Of a stretch of 34,135 bases of DNA, positions 30,806 to 34,135 are shown one piece after another. The notes below the pieces were generated by a model. The model saw only the letters and a list, made by a program, of their open reading frames with translations. It had not been told where the DNA came from and did no database searches. The DNA lies in assembly GCA_007571135.1 (NCBI GenBank), contig RKRY01000168.1:1-34135 (forward strand). Direction: 5' to 3'. Within the stretch, counting starts at the first letter, position 1. Each line of letters begins with the position of its first letter. The translations under genes and the position numbers were made by a program. Origin of the DNA: Candidatus Nitrosopumilus sp. (lineage in GTDB: Archaea > Thermoproteota > Nitrososphaeria > Nitrososphaerales > Nitrosopumilaceae).

Positions 30806-33499
30806 TTACCAAAACTGCCACCATGGTTTTTGAACTGGCTTTGGGAAAATCGTGCAAACTCCATCAATTAGTTTGGTTCCTGGTCCGCAAAATCCAAATT
30901 TCTTTTCTGGTTCAGATTTCTTTGGCTCTAGCGTTTCCACTTTATGGTACTCTTCTGATGGTTCTTCTAATCCTACTGCCTGATAAATTGAATCATACTC
31001 TGAGTAATTATCATCAAACCAACCTTTGTAGCTTGCTTCATTGTTGTATCTGTCAACATAACTTTGTGGGTCCTTTGTTTCATCAACAAATGGTGCTAAT
31101 CCTAATTCTTCTTGTTCTTGGATAGGCTCCGGTTCTTGGATAGGCTCCGGTTCTTGGATAGGCTCCGGTTCTTGGATAGGCTCCGGTTCTTGGATAGGCT
31201 CCGGTTCTTGGATAGAGTTGTTTACAGTAATTGTAAGTGGCGTTGAGTCAAACAATCCATCTTTTTTTACTTCTACATCAAAGGTGTAGGTTTTTCCACC
31301 ATCAGTACTCGTTGGAGCCCATGTGAACATCCCGGTATTTGAAATAATTTTTGTGCCTGTAGGCGCGTTTCTTAGGCTAAAAACATGGTCTTTGATTGTG
31401 CTATCTGTTAATTTTACAGTAAATGACAATAATTTTCCTTCATCGACTGATAATTTCCCAACGGGGCTAATCTCCAATCCTGTAATTTTTGGAGTAGCGG
31501 TTGATTCATTTGACGGTTCGCTTGTTCCCGCTACATTAATTGCTGAAATTCTGTAGGTATATTTTGAATCCGTTACAAGGCCTGAATGAGTATAAATTCT
31601 TGATGTACTCTGGGTGTTCTCCACTATTGTACTAAAGGGACCATTGTTTTTTTTAGATTCAATTTTATAACCAACAACATCTGAATTTCCATCATCCACT
31701 GGTTCGCCCCATGTAAGCTTGATAGATTTTACAGATTCGGTTTCTGCGCGCAGTTTTATTGGAGGTGAAGACACCGTTACTTTAACTTCAGTTGAAGTTA
31801 TCGGCTCTTCTGATGTATCTGTAGAACTTTCTCTAGGTGTAGCAGATGCAGTGTTTGATTCTTCAGTTACGCCGAATCCAATGTTTGCTGCAACTGCATA
31901 AGTGTAAATATTGTCAATTGCCAAATTTGAAACAATAAATGTGGTAGTCTGTCCATTTGTATTTCCAACAATATCATAAACATCATCGCCTATTTTCCGT
32001 TTGATTTCATATCCGCTAATTGATTGACCAAATGTTTGAGATGGAGGTATCCATGACAACTTGATTTGACTGGGAGAAATTGCAGTCGCAGTAAGTGCAA
32101 CAGGTGTTGTAGTATGTTTTGGTTTTTCTGAAACCGATGGCGATGCGTCACTTGTCCCTTCAGAGTTTATTGAATAAACGCGATAATAGTATGTTTCAGT
32201 TTCCTCCAATCCATGATGAATAAACGAGGTGGTTTTGCTTGCAGAATTTTCTATTATTGTAGTGTAATCTTCAGAGCCAACTTTATACTCAATTTTATAT
32301 CCAGTAATTTCCGGAACAGATTCATCTAGTTTAGATTCATCCCAAGTAAGAATTATTGATGTTGGGGAGATCGCCATTGCTTTGAGATTTTCAGGTCTGC
32401 CAGGCGTCATCACAACAGGATCTGAACGAAGTGCCAAAGCCTGGATTCTATCATTTCCTGAATCTGCCACAAATAGCAGATCATTTGTCGAGTCTAATGA
32501 TATTCCTATTGGAGTATTAAACTGGCCATTCTTAGAACCAAAAGTTCCAAATTCTTCAACAAAACACACTCCGTCTGCAATCTCTTGTGCCCCACTTGGA
32601 CATAAAGTGTCATCTATGATCTCGAAGACTTGAATTCGATCATTGTCTGAATCTGCAATGTATAGTAAATCATTTGCATCATCAAATGCCAATCCAGCAG
32701 GATTGTCAAATTGTCCGTCCCCATCACCTGAAGAACCAAATTCCTTTACAAAACAAATACCATCAACTGATTTGACTGTGGCCCCTGGACATAAAGTTCC
32801 AGTTACAAGTTCAAACATAACAATTCTATCATTTCCAGAATCAGTAACAAAGAGAATATCATTGGAATTGTCAATTATCATGCTCGATGGATTTTTGAAT
32901 TTATCATTTCCATCAAAAGAATCAAAATCAAACTTAAAATTCCCTGCTGAGTTAAAAACTGAAATTGAATCTCTTTTTGAATTTGAGACAAAGATGTCTC
33001 TAGTTCTATCTTGAATTACTACTCCCTCTACACCTCCAAGGTATTCGTTATTTTTATTATCTGATGAACCAAATTTGAATCGAAATTTTCCGTTATCATT
33101 AAAAACTTGAATTCTTTCATTGTCTCCATCTACAACAAAATATTTTCCAAAAGCACCAAGAGCTATACTGGACGGATTGTCAAATTGTCCGTCCCCATCA
33201 TTGCTTGCTCCATCTGCATCATCATTGCAATTTTGAATTTGTGCTATGTCACAAAAAGATCCGTATTCAAAATCATGATCTCCATCATCGTCAAATACAT
33301 TTATTCTGTTGTTATCTTTGTCAACAACGTGAATTTCTTTTCCGTCACTACTAACTATGACATCAGTAGGATTGTCTAACTGATCGTCATTGGTTCCGAA
33401 TTCTCCAAACTTGAAATAAAACTCCATTTCTGCATAGGCCAATGGAATTGATACAATACACATTACAAAAAATATGCTCAAAATGATATTTCTCGCCAA
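30806..33499 (-). CDS. Large secreted protein: NHL propeller, three FN3 domains, Ig-like domain and PIQEPE repeat
   Basis: The 897-residue protein starts with a signal peptide (MARNIILSIFFVMCIVSIPLAYA). It then has about six NHL blades (for example DGQFDNPAGLAF...NDRIQVFE) and acidic D/N-rich insertions that could bind Ca2+. Three fibronectin type III domains begin near PENLKAMAISP, VALTATAISP and KLRAETESVKS. An Ig-like domain (ISPVGKLSVDEGK...GMFTWAP) follows. The PIQEPE tandem repeat comes next, then a C-terminal module (SYVDRYNNEASYKGWFDD, IYQAVGLEEP) and CGPGTKLIDGVC. That last module recurs in the next gene to the right. It is probably an extracellular or surface-attached adhesin-like protein. 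The start is TTG 33499, with an A/T-rich promoter at about 33513-33528. Confidence 0.82.
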   Translation of the reverse strand: MARNIILSIFFVMCIVSIPLAYAEMEFYFKFGEFGTNDDQLDNPTDVIVSSDGKEIHVVDKDNNRINVFDDDGDHDFEYGSFCDIAQIQNCNDDADGASNDGDGQFDNPSSIALGAFGKYFVVDGDNERIQVFNDNGKFRFKFGSSDNKNNEYLGGVEGVVIQDRTRDIFVSNSKRDSISVFNSAGNFKFDFDSFDGNDKFKNPSSMIIDNSNDILFVTDSGNDRIVMFELVTGTLCPGATVKSVDGICFVKEFGSSGDGDGQFDNPAGLAFDDANDLLYIADSDNDRIQVFEIIDDTLCPSGAQEIADGVCFVEEFGTFGSKNGQFNTPIGISLDSTNDLLFVADSGNDRIQALALRSDPVVMTPGRPENLKAMAISPTSIILTWDESKLDESVPEITGYKIEYKVGSEDYTTIIENSASKTTSFIHHGLEETETYYYRVYSINSEGTSDASPSVSEKPKHTTTPVALTATAISPSQIKLSWIPPSQTFGQSISGYEIKRKIGDDVYDIVGNTNGQTTTFIVSNLAIDNIYTYAVAANIGFGVTEESNTASATPRESSTDTSEEPITSTEVKVTVSSPPIKLRAETESVKSIKLTWGEPVDDGNSDVVGYKIESKKNNGPFSTIVENTQSTSRIYTHSGLVTDSKYTYRISAINVAGTSEPSNESTATPKITGLEISPVGKLSVDEGKLLSFTVKLTDSTIKDHVFSLRNAPTGTKIISNTGMFTWAPTSTDGGKTYTFDVEVKKDGLFDSTPLTITVNNSIQEPEPIQEPEPIQEPEPIQEPEPIQEPEPIQEQEELGLAPFVDETKDPQSYVDRYNNEASYKGWFDDNYSEYDSIYQAVGLEEPSEEYHKVETLEPKKSEPEKKFGFCGPGTKLIDGVCTIFPKPVQKPWWQFW
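31115..31216 (-). repeat. 18-bp tandem repeat encoding PIQEPE
   Basis: Five identical 18-bp units (TTCTTGGATAGGCTCCGG on the plus strand) and a partial sixth run in tandem. On the minus strand they encode the repeated peptide PIQEPE, an extended Pro/Glu linker between the Ig-like domain and the C-terminal module. The perfect DNA identity of the units implies recent expansion and likely length variation between strains. Confidence 0.9.
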
Positions 33500-33574
33500 T
33501 TCATATTACATTTGTGCATATTTTTATTAAATTAGAAAATAAATTTCATTACTCTTTTACTTAATTGACTTGAG

Positions 33575-34135
33575 CTAGTTTCTGAAGTGTTTTCTTACCT
33601 TAAATGCGATAAGGATGGGCGTTGCAATATACATTCCAAGATTCAATGCGACTACGGAAATTCCCAATCCCAATACCCCAATCTCTGAGCCATTTTCAGC
33701 TAGGGTCATGATTGAAAGGGTTGATACCATTGGAGTGATGAATGCCCTAACTGCTTCTTGGAACATTGGATTTTCTCTTTCCCAGTCGGCTATTGTTGGT
33801 GAGAACAAATAGTATAATTGATTAAACCCTGCCATGAATGCCACTCCATATGATGTGCTCATTACAGTGTTGTCCCTGACTTCTCTTAGGAACTGTATTT
33901 GGGGGGCAAGTTCTGTACCATATGCTGCAGTTGCAATAAGACAACCACCTCCATGTGAATCATCTACAATTACACATATACCATCAACCAAGTCTGTATT
34001 TGCTCCACATTCTCCAAATTCTGGTTCGTCTTTTAGTGGTTCTTCTAAGCCGACTGCCTGATAAATGGAATCGTAGTTAGGGTAGGACTTGTCAAACCAA
34101 TCTTTGTAGCCGGCCTCGTTGTTGTACCTGTCAAC
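33575..34135 (-). CDS. Surface protein with CFI-type (CLIATAAYG) box and C-terminal membrane helices (5' end outside the window)
   Basis: The frame is open to the window edge, so the N-terminus is missing; 186 residues are seen. It opens with VDRYNNEAGYKDWFDKSY and IYQAVGLEEPLKDEPEFG, then CGANTDLVDGIC. This is the same C-terminal module found in the large neighbour. It continues with GGGCLIATAAYGTELAPQIQFLREVRDN, the CFI-box typical of archaeal surface proteins. Hydrophobic segments follow (around YGVAFMAGFNQLYYLF, ITPMVSTLSIMTLA and GVLGLGISVVALNLGMYIATPILIAF) and a basic tail VRKHFRN. It is probably a membrane-anchored extracytoplasmic protein and paralogous in part to its neighbour. Confidence 0.75.
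   Translation of the reverse strand, partial: VDRYNNEAGYKDWFDKSYPNYDSIYQAVGLEEPLKDEPEFGECGANTDLVDGICVIVDDSHGGGCLIATAAYGTELAPQIQFLREVRDNTVMSTSYGVAFMAGFNQLYYLFSPTIADWERENPMFQEAVRAFITPMVSTLSIMTLAENGSEIGVLGLGISVVALNLGMYIATPILIAFKVRKHFRN

Overview
The window is archaeal chromosome from a Thaumarchaeota/Nitrososphaerota-type organism, probably a group I.1a ammonia oxidiser relative. The evidence is archaeal information-processing genes throughout (Alba, MCM, GINS, Hel308, RFC small subunit, aIF6, aIF5B, L7Ae, S28e, L24e). Promoters are archaeal TATA/BRE promoters, mostly about 24-30 bp ahead of the start codon, so many mRNAs look leaderless. TTG starts are frequent, one protein has a PEFG-type C-terminal sorting motif, and another has a CFI/CLIATAAYG box typical of these organisms. 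By eye the GC content is moderate, higher than in Nitrosopumilus maritimus; a Nitrosotenuis-like genome would fit, but the genus is a guess.

Layout. 1-1690 is a gene-poor stretch holding a heavily decayed IS5-group transposase (minus strand) and simple repeats. 1740-8551 holds a PadR regulator, a PEP mutase/isocitrate lyase family enzyme, Alba, a HEAT-repeat protein, tRNA-Ala(GGC), a ferredoxin-NADP-type reductase, a nucleotidyltransferase, and a tight operon (IlvE-like aminotransferase, Gfo/Idh oxidoreductase, Trm112-like protein, hexapeptide acyltransferase). 8548-14492 (minus) is a replication/repair operon: GINS, MCM, Hel308, then a GlcNAc-1-P transferase-like membrane enzyme and a small membrane protein. 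The RFC small subunit diverges from it, followed by tRNA-Ser(TGA). 15715-17099 is a second graveyard with another dead IS5-group transposase split by a miniature element. 17100-20355 carries two tandem zinc-ferredoxin-like paralogues, aIF6 and HisS. 20445-27146 mixes a membrane protein, an IS630-like remnant, a family 5 uracil-DNA glycosylase, a PQQ-type sugar dehydrogenase, a DUF72 protein, a DedA protein and a phosphoglucosamine/phosphomannomutase. 27165-30164 is the translation operon L7Ae-S28e-L24e-Ndk-aIF5B. The right end holds a thioredoxin, a 51-residue zinc ribbon, a large secreted NHL/FN3 protein and a related cell-surface protein cut by the window edge.

The most notable unexplained structure is two families of miniature inverted-repeat elements. 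Family A (about 130 bp, ends GTAATCGG) occurs twice, in opposite orientations, each copy flanked by a perfect and different 8-bp target duplication. One copy sits inside the dead transposase; the other supplies the stop codon of the DedA gene. Family B (about 80 bp, ends GTCTGTT, flanked by TA) occurs twice plus a half copy; one copy is inserted exactly in a TAG stop codon. The ferredoxin pair is also notable: each copy lacks a complementary part of the zinc-ligand set known from Sulfolobus zinc ferredoxin, and both genes share an identical 19-bp promoter core.
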